DNA of 56,866 nt from an uncultured Acetobacteraceae bacterium (GTDB lineage: Bacteria > Pseudomonadota > Alphaproteobacteria > Acetobacterales > Acetobacteraceae). The stretch is taken from assembly GCA_902805625.1 (NCBI GenBank), contig CADCTL010000139.1, positions 1 through 56,866 of the forward strand, given 5' to 3'. The notes beneath the pieces are model-generated. The model ran no database searches. It was not told the DNA's origin and saw only the letters and a list, made by a program, of their open reading frames with translations. Both the position numbers and the translations under genes were made by a program. Position 1 is the stretch's first letter; every line of letters starts with the position of its first letter. Of this stretch, positions 1-7,178 are shown one piece after another.

Positions 1-100
1 CGCCATCGTCGACGCTCTCTGCCGCGCCTGGAATGCGCTCACCCCAGAGCGCATTCGCAGCCTCACCCGCTACCCGTATCTGGAACAGGTCAAGGTTTGA
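1..100 (+). CDS. IS630-family transposase, C-terminal end only (runs off the left edge)
   Basis: Only the last 32 codons are visible (frame starting at base 2, TGA at 98-100). The peptide contains DALCRAWNALTPERIRSLTR followed by a YPYLEQV ending. That is the typical tail of IS630/Tc1-type DDE transposases, where a W-N-x-L, an R-I-R-S-L and a Y-P-Y/W-x-E/K-x-V block close the protein. The catalytic DDE residues lie outside the window, so I cannot tell whether the element is intact. No terminal inverted repeat or TA duplication could be identified in the spacer after the stop. It is one of only three convincing plus-strand genes here. Confidence 0.8.
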   Translation, partial: AIVDALCRAWNALTPERIRSLTRYPYLEQVKV

Positions 101-319
101 GCGGGCCGGTATGAGGCGCCGAGCGTGAGGGCGACGACGATCATGACGTGATCCATGGCGGACGCTCCGGTGCGCGGGGTGCGCGCTTTCAACCGTACGT
201 CGTTGGTTCCATTCTGGTCCATGAATTTCGCCGGCTCGGTTTCGCCTGAGGCGACGGAGTTGCAGGCACATAGATCACGATAACGCGATTATCGAGGGAG
301 TGTCGGCGAGAGGTAATTT
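101..319. other. Spacer between the IS630 tail and ycjF, with a 17-bp dyad
   Basis: This 219-base stretch has no convincing gene. It should contain the right end of the IS630 element, but I could not fix the boundary. At 278-294 there is a perfect dyad, CGATAA-N5-TTATCG, which looks like an operator half-site pair. A minus-strand ATG at 155 opens only a 28-codon frame that stops inside the transposase tail, so I do not call it. Confidence 0.4.
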
Positions 320-1234
320 CTAGACACGCCCGGAGCCGGCCGTTGGGATGATTCGACACGCGTCCGCCGCGACGCGCGCGAGGCGCAGCATCCGCCGGGC
401 CGCCACCGCGCCGGCCGCGGCCTCGCCGGCGAACTGCTCGAGCAAGCGATTCGACAGCAGGGCGCGGGCGGCGGCGTCCACGGCGATGTCGGTGGCGGCG
501 ACGGTCGCGGCGTCGAACACCGTGCGGCGCAGCAGGGCGATGCTGCCGGCGAAGCCGGGCCGCAGCCCGTGCAGCGCCGCCACCTGCCGCACGAGGCGGA
601 CGCCGCGCCAAGCGAACACCAGCGCGTCCAGCCCCGGCGAAGGGCTGACCGCGGTGATGGAAAAGGCCTGGATGGCGGCCGTGCGGCCGAGGGCGGTGGC
701 GCGCGCTTCGAGGGCCGGCAGGGGGCCGGAGTCGAGCAGCGCCCGCAGCTCCTCCGTGCTGCCGGCGACGCGGAGCGCGGGGACCAGCGAAGCGGCTTCC
801 GGTACGGACTCGGCCCAGCGCACGGCCTCCGTCCGCGCGGTTTGGAGGTCGCCGCGGGCAAAGGCTTCACGGGCGCGGTCCACGGCGCGGATGGACAGGA
901 GCCCGCGCAGTTCGACCCAGGCGGCGGAGGCGATGAGGCCGAAGCCGGCCGCGACGACGCCGAGGGTCAGCAGCCCGGTGAAGGTGCCGCGCGCGAACTG
1001 GTCGAGGACGAAGTTGGCGGCGTCCAGCGCGCCGAGGCCGAGCAGGAGCACCACCAAGCCGGCGGCGGCGCGGCCCAGGCCGGACCAGCGCGACGGCAGG
1101 CGCGGCGGCGGCACGGGCGCCACCGCCTGCTCCCAGCCGAAATCCAGGCGGGGGGCCGGGGGCCGGGTGGGCGGCGCCTCGTCTTCCAGGATCACCCGCG
1201 GCGCGTTGGCGGCTTCGGCTGGCGGACGGTTCAC
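320..1234 (-). CDS. ycjF: YcjF / TIGR01620 family inner-membrane protein (DUF697)
   Basis: A 304-residue protein with a proline-rich N-terminus, two adjacent membrane segments (about residues 55-75 and 85-106), then a soluble alpha-helical, alanine/arginine-rich domain typical of the YcjF/DUF697 family. The GTG start overlaps the ycjX stop in a GTGA junction. The open frame continues upstream but only as a shadow of ycjX. YcjF is nearly always paired with the YcjX GTPase-like protein; both are stress-associated in enterobacteria, and their molecular role is unknown. Here the pair sits at the distal end of the rpsB-lpx cluster, so it is probably co-transcribed with lipid A genes. It is the last gene of the run. 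Confidence 0.85.
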   Translation of the reverse strand: MNRPPAEAANAPRVILEDEAPPTRPPAPRLDFGWEQAVAPVPPPRLPSRWSGLGRAAAGLVVLLLGLGALDAANFVLDQFARGTFTGLLTLGVVAAGFGLIASAAWVELRGLLSIRAVDRAREAFARGDLQTARTEAVRWAESVPEAASLVPALRVAGSTEELRALLDSGPLPALEARATALGRTAAIQAFSITAVSPSPGLDALVFAWRGVRLVRQVAALHGLRPGFAGSIALLRRTVFDAATVAATDIAVDAAARALLSNRLLEQFAGEAAAGAVAARRMLRLARVAADACRIIPTAGSGRV

Positions 1235-2649
1235 AGCAGGTCTCCGATGAGGCGTGCGAGCAGCGTGTCTAGTCCCAGATGGGGAACGCCCGCGGCGCCG
1301 GCGGGATCGAGGCGGGGGGGCTGGAATTCCGGCATCCGGAAGAAGCCGTGGGCCCAGAAGCCAGGCTCGGGCGTGCGGAGCGGCACCTCGCCGGGGTAGA
1401 CGCGGGCGCTGCGGCCGTTCTCCAGCAGCACGCCGCGGACGGCGGCGACGGGGCGGCCGTCGAGGGTCGCGACGTCGTCTTCCGTGCAGCGGACGCTGGC
1501 GAGGACGTGGACGGAGGCGGCCTCGGCTTCCCCCGCGCCGACCAGGGAGCCGAGCAGCGCCGCCAGGGCGTCGCGTTGGCGGGACGGGACGTGGTCGGCC
1601 TTGGTGGCGGCGAAGGCCACGCGCTCCGGGCCGACGCCGAGGAGGCGGTCGAGCCAGGACTCCTCGTCGCGGAGCGCGCCGGCGATCGCGGCCAGGGCGT
1701 CGGCGGTGTCCTCGAAGGCGGCTTGGCCCGCGTGGAGGGCGCCCAGCACGTCCACCAGCACGGCTTGGCGGCGGAAGCGGCGGAAGTAGGGCTCGAAGAA
1801 GGATTCGCGCTGGTCGGCGAGGTATGCGTCGAAGCGCTGGCGCAGGAGGTCGGACAGGCCGCCGCCGTCCGGGTGGGGCAGCGGGAAGAACCACAGGATG
1901 GGCGCTTCGCCGCGCGGGCCGGGGTTGAGGGCGCGGCCGGGCTGGAGGAGGCGCATGCCCAGCTCGTCGCGGCAGACGCGGAGCGCGTCGCGGTAGAGGA
2001 CGAAGCCGCGGCGGGCCAGCGCTTCCTCGGGGGGCGCGGCGGCCGGAAGCGCGTCGGCGAAGGACAGGAACTCGGCGCAGGCGGCGGCGCGGGGTTCGCG
2101 GCGCAGGCGGTCGAGGGTGGCGGCCGACCACCCGGCGTAGTCCTGCGACAGCATCGGCAGGTCGAGCAGCCACTCGCCGGGGTAGTCGAGCAATTCGAGC
2201 GTGACGGTGCGGCGGCCTAGGAGGCCGCCGAGCCAGGAAGAGCGTTCCAGCGTGAGGGTCAGCTCGACGGTGGAAAGGTCGTCCGTGCGGCCGGGCCAGG
2301 CGGGCGGGTCGGCGGCGAGCGCGCCGAGGTGGCCGGCCAGATCGAAGCGCGGCACGGTCTGCGTGCCGGCCGGGACCAGCCGCACGTCGCGGAGCCGCCC
2401 GCCGGAGGCCGCCTCCAGGGCCGGGAGGGCGCGCCTCCCCTGCCCCGCCGCCAGCAGGTTGGCCAGGAGCGAGGTGATGAACACGGTCTTGCCGGACCGG
2501 CTCAGCCCGGTGACGGCCAGGCGCAGGTGCTCCTGGCCGAGCGCCGAGCGGCCTAGCTGCTCGGCGGTCCAGGCCGCGTCGCGCAGCAGCCCGAGCGGAC
2601 GGGACAGGCCGAGCGGGCGCAGCAGGTCGAAGGGGTCTGGGACGGCCAA
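1231..2649 (-). CDS. ycjX: YcjX family P-loop GTPase-like protein
   Basis: A 472-residue protein, the usual length for YcjX. Nucleotide-binding motifs are visible: P-loop GLSRSGKT at residues 48-55, a DYPGEW motif at 155-160 (G3-like), the family-typical VLVDVLGALHAG stretch around 297-308, and ATKADH at 348-353 in the place of the NKxD base-specificity motif. The start is TTG, with GGAGG 11 bases upstream just after the gloA stop; no better start exists. It overlaps ycjF by 4 bases, which implies translational coupling. The family (DUF463) is widespread in proteobacteria and has no settled biochemical role. Its coupling to gloA and lipid A genes here is context, not proof of function. Confidence 0.9.
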   Translation of the reverse strand: MAVPDPFDLLRPLGLSRPLGLLRDAAWTAEQLGRSALGQEHLRLAVTGLSRSGKTVFITSLLANLLAAGQGRRALPALEAASGGRLRDVRLVPAGTQTVPRFDLAGHLGALAADPPAWPGRTDDLSTVELTLTLERSSWLGGLLGRRTVTLELLDYPGEWLLDLPMLSQDYAGWSAATLDRLRREPRAAACAEFLSFADALPAAAPPEEALARRGFVLYRDALRVCRDELGMRLLQPGRALNPGPRGEAPILWFFPLPHPDGGGLSDLLRQRFDAYLADQRESFFEPYFRRFRRQAVLVDVLGALHAGQAAFEDTADALAAIAGALRDEESWLDRLLGVGPERVAFAATKADHVPSRQRDALAALLGSLVGAGEAEAASVHVLASVRCTEDDVATLDGRPVAAVRGVLLENGRSARVYPGEVPLRTPEPGFWAHGFFRMPEFQPPRLDPAGAAGVPHLGLDTLLARLIGDLL

Positions 2650-2668
2650 CCGGGCCGCTGCCTCCGTC

Positions 2669-3064
2669 CTAGCGGCGCTCGATCAGCTCGATCTTGTAGC
2701 CGTCCGGGTCCTCGACGAAGGCGATCATCGTGGTGCCGAACTTCACCGGGCCGGGCTCGCGCGTGACCTTGCCGCCGCCGTCGCGCACCGCTTCGGCCGC
2801 CGCGGCCACGTCGGGCACGCCGACCGCGAGGTGGCCGAAGGCGGTGCCCTGCTCGTAGCGTTCCGTGCCGTAGTTGTAGGTCAGCTCGATCTCGCCGCCG
2901 CCGGAGGCGTTGCCGTCGCCGTAGCCGAGGAACACCAGCGTGTACTTGCCGTCCGGCACGTCGCGCCGGCGCAACTCCCTCATGCCGAGCAGGCGGGTGT
3001 AGAAGTCCACGCTGCGTTCCAGGTTGCCGACGCGGATCATGGTGTGCAGGAAGCTGCCGCTCAT
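2669..3064 (-). CDS. gloA: Lactoylglutathione lyase (glyoxalase I)
   Basis: Converts the methylglyoxal-glutathione hemithioacetal to S-D-lactoylglutathione in the cytosol, the first glyoxalase step. The 131 residues align along their length with the E. coli-type enzyme. The metal ligands are all present at H7, E60 (in EIELTYN), H78 (in FGHLAV) and E126 (in DGYKIELIE). The short loop form, without the eukaryotic insertions, suggests the Ni/Co-dependent bacterial class. The ATG start overlaps the lpxI stop in ATGA, so translation is probably coupled to lpxI. Finding gloA inside a lipid A operon is unusual and may simply reflect operon accretion. Confidence 0.95.
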   Translation of the reverse strand: MSGSFLHTMIRVGNLERSVDFYTRLLGMRELRRRDVPDGKYTLVFLGYGDGNASGGGEIELTYNYGTERYEQGTAFGHLAVGVPDVAAAAEAVRDGGGKVTREPGPVKFGTTMIAFVEDPDGYKIELIERR

Positions 3065-3921
3065 CGTCTGGTCTCCTCGTTGGTGGTCTCGGCCGGTTCC
3101 AGCGCCAGCAGGAACAGCCCCGCCGCGTCCGCCGCCGCGACGGTCCGTTCGCGGTCGAGCAGAACGGTGGCGCCGGCCTCGAAGGCGATGCCGGCCAGCC
3201 CGGCGCCGGCGGCGTTCCGCACCGTGTCGGGGCCTACCGCCGGCAGGTCGAGGCGGCGATCCTGGCCGGGCTTCGCCAGCTTGACCAGGACGCCGCCCCG
3301 GCCCTCGCGCCGGAGAGTCCCGCAACGCGCGAGGAGGGCGTCGGTGCCCTCGATGGCCTCGACGCCCAGCACGAGCCCTTGCTGCACCACGACGGCCTGG
3401 CCGACGTCGGCGCCGCCCAGCGCGCGGCAAACAGCGATGCCGCGGCGGATGTCGGCGCGCGTGGCCTCGTCGGGCGGGGCGGCGCGGCCTAGCAGGCCGG
3501 ACGGGGGCAGCAGGCCGGCCAGCACGGATTGCGGGCTGACGACCTCGAAGCCTTCCTCTTCCAGCACGCGGGCGACGGCGCGCAACAGCCCGTCGTCGCC
3601 CAGGAGGAAGCCGGCGCCGATGCGGGCCACCACGCGGACGCCGACCGGGTCCGGCCGCAGCGCGGCCACGGAGGGCCGGCGGGCGCGGCCGGTCAGGACG
3701 AGCTGGCGCACGTTCGCGCCGCGGAGGCGGGACAGGATGCGGCCGGCGGCGCCCAAGCGCTCCACCGCGTGCGGCAAGCCCGCCCACTGCGCCGGGTCGC
3801 CCCACCCGCTGATCACCACGGCGAAGACCGGGCGGCCGGCTGTCTGGGCGGCGCGCGCCACCCGCAGGGGGAGTTCGCCGCCGCCGGCCAGGATGCCGAG
3901 GGTGCCGCCCGCGCCGTTCAC
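3061..3921 (-). CDS. lpxI: UDP-2,3-diacylglucosamine diphosphatase LpxI
   Basis: Hydrolyses UDP-2,3-diacylglucosamine to lipid X and UMP. It is the alphaproteobacterial replacement for LpxH. The 286-residue protein starts with the LpxI Rossmann-like motif [14 protein letters not shown] (residues 8-21) and carries the family blocks [32 protein letters not shown] and [16 protein letters not shown]. These correspond to the two domains (DUF1009) that close over lipid X. The GTG start overlaps the lpxA stop (GTGA), and the stop overlaps the gloA start (ATGA). lpxB, which often follows lpxI, is absent from this window. Confidence 0.95.
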   Translation of the reverse strand: MNGAGGTLGILAGGGELPLRVARAAQTAGRPVFAVVISGWGDPAQWAGLPHAVERLGAAGRILSRLRGANVRQLVLTGRARRPSVAALRPDPVGVRVVARIGAGFLLGDDGLLRAVARVLEEEGFEVVSPQSVLAGLLPPSGLLGRAAPPDEATRADIRRGIAVCRALGGADVGQAVVVQQGLVLGVEAIEGTDALLARCGTLRREGRGGVLVKLAKPGQDRRLDLPAVGPDTVRNAAGAGLAGIAFEAGATVLLDRERTVAAADAAGLFLLALEPAETTNEETRR

Positions 3922-4766
3922 CCGCCTTCCCCGTTCTCCTCGTCCACGCCGCCCAGTTCCGGCGCGGCCATGCGGCCGGGGCGGACGAACTGGCGGCGGC
4001 GCTCGGGGTCGCGGATGAAGGCGAGGACCTCTTCCACCAGCGCTTCGCCGGCGAAGCGCTCGGCCGCCTGCTCCACCTTGGCGGCGAACTCGCCGGGGTC
4101 CTTGAACAGCAGCGCGAAGGCGACGCGGAGCGTGCGGAGCTGGTCGCGCGAGGCGCCGCGGCGGAGCAGTCCGATCTTGTTGAAGCCCACGAGGCGCGCG
4201 GGGAGGCCGAAGACGTAGCCGAAGGGCGGGATGTCGTTGGTGACGCCGGCCAAGCCGCTCACCATGGCGAGGCGGCCGATCTGCACCGTCTGGTGGACCG
4301 CCGCGCCGCCGCCGACGAAGGCGCCGGCGCCGACGTGGACGTGGCCGCCGAGCATGACGTTGTTGGCGAGGATCACGCCCTCGCCGAGCTGGCAGTCGTG
4401 CGCGACGTGCGCCATGGCCATGACCATGCAGTTCGGCCCGACGCGGGTGACGCCGCCGCCGCCGACGCTGGCGCGGTGGATGGTGGCGCCTTCGCGCACC
4501 AGGGTGCCGGCGCCGACCTCGCAGCGCGTCGGCTCGCCGCGGTACTTCACGTCCTGGGGCGGGGTGCCGACGGCGGCGAAGGGGAGGACGCGCACGCCGG
4601 CGCCGAGCGTGGTCGCGCCTTCCACCACGACGTGCGAGGCGAGCTCCACGCCCTCTTCCAGCACGGCTTCGGGGCCGACGACGCAGAAGGGGCCGACGCG
4701 GCAGCCGGCGCCGATGCGGGCGCCGGGGGCGACGTTCGCGCTCGCGTGGATCTCGGGGGCGCTCAC
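3918..4766 (-). CDS. lpxA: Acyl-ACP--UDP-N-acetylglucosamine O-acyltransferase LpxA
   Basis: First lipid A step: transfers a 3-hydroxyacyl chain from ACP to the 3-OH of UDP-GlcNAc in the cytosol. The 282-residue protein is a left-handed beta-helix of hexapeptide repeats. Diagnostic are [10 protein letters not shown] (about residues 69-78) and the catalytic AHVAHDC, with H123 as the likely base, followed by the C-terminal helical cap ([19 protein letters not shown]). The start is the GTG that overlaps the fabZ TGA (GTGA). A longer open frame exists upstream but would overrun fabZ. It overlaps lpxI by 4 bases. Confidence 0.97.
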   Translation of the reverse strand: MSAPEIHASANVAPGARIGAGCRVGPFCVVGPEAVLEEGVELASHVVVEGATTLGAGVRVLPFAAVGTPPQDVKYRGEPTRCEVGAGTLVREGATIHRASVGGGGVTRVGPNCMVMAMAHVAHDCQLGEGVILANNVMLGGHVHVGAGAFVGGGAAVHQTVQIGRLAMVSGLAGVTNDIPPFGYVFGLPARLVGFNKIGLLRRGASRDQLRTLRVAFALLFKDPGEFAAKVEQAAERFAGEALVEEVLAFIRDPERRRQFVRPGRMAAPELGGVDEENGEGG

Positions 4767-5257
4767 CGGTCGAGGATCATGGCGGAGTAGGTGGCCTCGG
4801 CCACGGTCTTGCCGTCCACCTTGGCGTCGGCGCGGAATTTCCAGATGTTGGCGCGCTGGCGCTGGCGCACGACGTGGACGCGCATCTGGTCGCCGGGGAC
4901 GACCGGGCGGCGGAACTTCGCGCCCTCGACGCTCATGAAGTAGACGAGCTTGCCGCGCGCTTCGGGCCCGAGCGACTCCACCACCAGCACGGCGGCCGTT
5001 TGGGCCATGCACTCGATGATGAGCACGCCGGGCATCACCGGGTGCGCCGGGAAGTGGCCCTGGAAGAAAGGCTCGTTGATGGAGACGTTCTTCACGCCGA
5101 TGGCGGAGACGTTCTTCACCACCTCCACCATCCGGTCCACCAGCAGGAAGGGGTAGCGGTGGGGGATGGCGCGCATGATCTGCGCGATGTCGAAGCTCTC
5201 GACCGTGGTCGCTTCTTCGACTCCCCGCGCCGCCGTGTTTTCGCCGTTTCCGTCCAT
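4763..5257 (-). CDS. fabZ: 3-hydroxyacyl-ACP dehydratase FabZ
   Basis: Dehydrates 3-hydroxyacyl-ACP to trans-2-enoyl-ACP in type II fatty acid synthesis, and so competes with LpxA/LpxD for hydroxyacyl-ACP. The 164-residue hot-dog fold protein shows IPHRYPFLLVDR, the catalytic His in FFQGHFPAHPVMPG (H68), and the catalytic Glu E82 in IIECMAQ. The start is the ATG five bases after the lpxD stop; it gives a slightly long polar N-terminus of about 20 residues before the conserved core. The position between lpxD and lpxA is the classical arrangement. Confidence 0.96.
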   Translation of the reverse strand: MDGNGENTAARGVEEATTVESFDIAQIMRAIPHRYPFLLVDRMVEVVKNVSAIGVKNVSINEPFFQGHFPAHPVMPGVLIIECMAQTAAVLVVESLGPEARGKLVYFMSVEGAKFRRPVVPGDQMRVHVVRQRQRANIWKFRADAKVDGKTVAEATYSAMILDR

Positions 5258-5262
5258 GGTCC

Positions 5263-6294
5263 CTAGTCCGTCTTGGCCTCGCCGCGCGCGAGCTTCCGCA
5301 AGCGGGCGAAGGCGCGCCACGTTTCCCGCGCCGGCCAAGCCGGACTGCCCAGGACGTCCGTGCCCGCCGGCACGTCGTTGATGACCCCGGCCTGCGCGCC
5401 GATCCGCGCCTTGGAGCCTATCGTGAGGTGACCGGTGAGCCCCGCCTGCGCGGCGATCGTGACGTAATCGCCCAGCGCGGTGGAGCCCGAAACGCCGGAC
5501 TGCGCGACCAGGATGCAACCGCGCCCGGCGCGCACGTTGTGCCCGACCATCACCAGATTGTCGAGGCGGGTGCCGGGGCCGAGCACCGTGTCGCCCTGGG
5601 CGCCGCGGTCCACGCAGGCGTTGGCGCCGATCTCCACGCCGTCGCCGAGGACGACGCGGCCGAGCTGCGGTACGGTTTCGAACCGCCCTTCGGGCGTGGG
5701 GGCGAAGCCGAATCCCTCCTGGCCGACGCGCGCCCCCGGGTGGAGGACCACGCCGCGGCCGAGCAGGGCGTGGGACACGCTGCTGTGGGGGTGCAGGCGG
5801 CAGCCGTCGCCGATCTCGACCCCGGCGCCCACCACGGCGTGCGGGTGGATGATGCAGTCGCGGCCGATGCGCGCGCCCTCGCCGACCACGGCGAAGGCGC
5901 CGATCTCCGTCCCTTCCCCGACCGTGGCGCCGGCGCCCACCACCGCCGTCGGGTGGACGCCGGGGCGCGGCGCGGGCGGCGGGTGGAACAGGGCGGCGAC
6001 GCGCGCGAATCCGAGCTGGGGCGCGTCGCTCAGCACGGCCACGGCGCTGGCCGGCACCGCGGAAGCGAATGCCGGCTGGACAATCACCGCCCCGGCGCCG
6101 GTGGCCCGGAGCGCGTCGAGGTAACGGCGTTCGCCGAGGAAGCTCACATCCTCAGGGCCGGCCTCCGCGAGGGAGGCCACGCCTTCGAAGAGCCGCTCCG
6201 GGTCGCCGGCCGCGGCGCTGCCGCCGGCCGCGGCGGCGATGGCGGCGAGCGTCCGCGGGCCGGCATAGGCGTGGAAGCGGGGGTCGGCCGGCAT
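5263..6294 (-). CDS. lpxD: UDP-3-O-(3-hydroxyacyl)glucosamine N-acyltransferase LpxD
   Basis: Third lipid A step: N-acylates UDP-3-O-acylglucosamine using hydroxyacyl-ACP. The 343 residues comprise an N-terminal uridine-binding domain (about 1-110, with PEDVSFLGERRYLDAL), a hexapeptide-repeat left-handed beta-helix (about 112-310) and a short C-terminal helix. The catalytic base is H252 in MVGHNVRAG, preceded by the typical ANACVDRGA block. The length matches the family. It is 13 bases downstream of the skp/ompH gene and 5 bases upstream of fabZ, in the canonical bamA-skp-lpxD-fabZ-lpxA order. Confidence 0.97.
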   Translation of the reverse strand: MPADPRFHAYAGPRTLAAIAAAAGGSAAAGDPERLFEGVASLAEAGPEDVSFLGERRYLDALRATGAGAVIVQPAFASAVPASAVAVLSDAPQLGFARVAALFHPPPAPRPGVHPTAVVGAGATVGEGTEIGAFAVVGEGARIGRDCIIHPHAVVGAGVEIGDGCRLHPHSSVSHALLGRGVVLHPGARVGQEGFGFAPTPEGRFETVPQLGRVVLGDGVEIGANACVDRGAQGDTVLGPGTRLDNLVMVGHNVRAGRGCILVAQSGVSGSTALGDYVTIAAQAGLTGHLTIGSKARIGAQAGVINDVPAGTDVLGSPAWPARETWRAFARLRKLARGEAKTD

Positions 6295-6307
6295 GGCGGC
6301 GGGCGGG

Positions 6308-7162
6308 TCAGCGCCGGGGCGGCGCCGGTTGGCCAGGCGTCGCCGCCGGTCCCTGCCCCGCCCCTTGTTGCTGCGGCCCGCCGCCGGCGGGGCGCGCGGT
6401 CGGCGCGCCGGGCTCCCCGGCCGCCGACTCGGGCGGGATGGAAACGCTGCGGAGCGCGCGGTTGAACTGCTGCGACACCTCGCCCGTGAGGTCGAACGGC
6501 GGATCGTTGAAGATCACCAGCGGGCGCGGCAGCACCATGTTGACGCTGCGGCTGGCGGCGACCTGGCGGATCACCGTGCCGAGCGCCTGCTCGATCTCCA
6601 CCAGCGCGCCTTGCGCCACCTGCTCGATGGCGCGCGAACGCTCGCGGAAGATGCGTTGGCTTTCCGTGATGCGGTCCTGGAGGTCGCGCTCGCGCTGGCG
6701 GAGCTGCTCGGGCGGGATCCCGGCGCGCTGGTTGGCGAGCTGCTGCTGCTGCTCCCGCCAATTGTTCTGTTCGCGCTGCAGGTCTTCGTTCAGCTTCTGG
6801 CGGCGGCGCTCGATCTCTTCCCGCACCTGGTTGAAGGCGGCGGAGTCGCGCTGGATCTCCGGCACGTCCACGACGCCGATCACGGGCGTCGGCGGCGGCT
6901 GGCCCGGCGGCAGCGGCGGCGCTTCCCGGCGCGCTCCGGACTGTGTCGGCGGCCGTTGCTGCTGCTGTTGCGGCGGCCGCTGCTGCTGCTGCTGCTGCTG
7001 CCCCTGCTGGGCGGGGCGTTGGCCGCCTTGGCCCTGCCCTTGGCCCGGCACGAACCACTCCTGGTTGGGCTGCGCCGCGGCGGGCGCGGTGGCGGCGAGC
7101 AGGAGGGCGCAGACGGTCGCGAGCGGGGCGCTGCTGGACGGGGAGGCGCGCTGTGCTGGCAT
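6308..7162 (-). CDS. skp: OmpH/Skp-family periplasmic chaperone with Gln/Pro-rich insert
   Basis: A periplasmic chaperone that holds unfolded outer-membrane proteins for BamA. The 284 residues comprise a signal peptide (1-30, cleavage after AAA), a glycine/glutamine/proline-rich segment (about 31-93), the OmpH/Skp core starting at VIGVVDVPEIQRDS with long charged coiled-coil helices (about 95-190), a closing strand (NMVLPRPLVIFND), and a low-complexity Pro/Gly/Gln C-tail. Standard Skp is about 160-200 residues, so both ends are extended. The glutamine runs at 55-61 and 65-69 are encoded by pure or near-pure CTG repeats on the plus strand. It starts 16 bases after the bamA stop. Confidence 0.9.
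   Translation of the reverse strand: MPAQRASPSSSAPLATVCALLLAATAPAAAQPNQEWFVPGQGQGQGGQRPAQQGQQQQQQQRPPQQQQQRPPTQSGARREAPPLPPGQPPPTPVIGVVDVPEIQRDSAAFNQVREEIERRRQKLNEDLQREQNNWREQQQQLANQRAGIPPEQLRQRERDLQDRITESQRIFRERSRAIEQVAQGALVEIEQALGTVIRQVAASRSVNMVLPRPLVIFNDPPFDLTGEVSQQFNRALRSVSIPPESAAGEPGAPTARPAGGGPQQQGAGQGPAATPGQPAPPRR
6956..7009. repeat. CTG/CAG trinucleotide repeats inside skp
   Basis: On the plus strand, 6980-7000 is seven uninterrupted CTG units. 6956-6970 is five Gln codons of TTG/CTG type, and a further short pair lies near 7004-7009. On the coding strand these read as CAG/CAA glutamine codons. Slippage in units of three would change the polyglutamine length without breaking the frame. 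Confidence 0.85.
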
Positions 7163-7178
7163 GGAATGGGTTCCGGAG

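Noticed and set aside
74-155. A 28-codon minus-strand frame starting MDHVMIVVAL, possibly a gene broken by the IS630 insertion
   Set aside because: Too short, with no ribosome site and no recognisable family; it stops inside the transposase tail. The IS boundary is not defined, so truncation cannot be argued.
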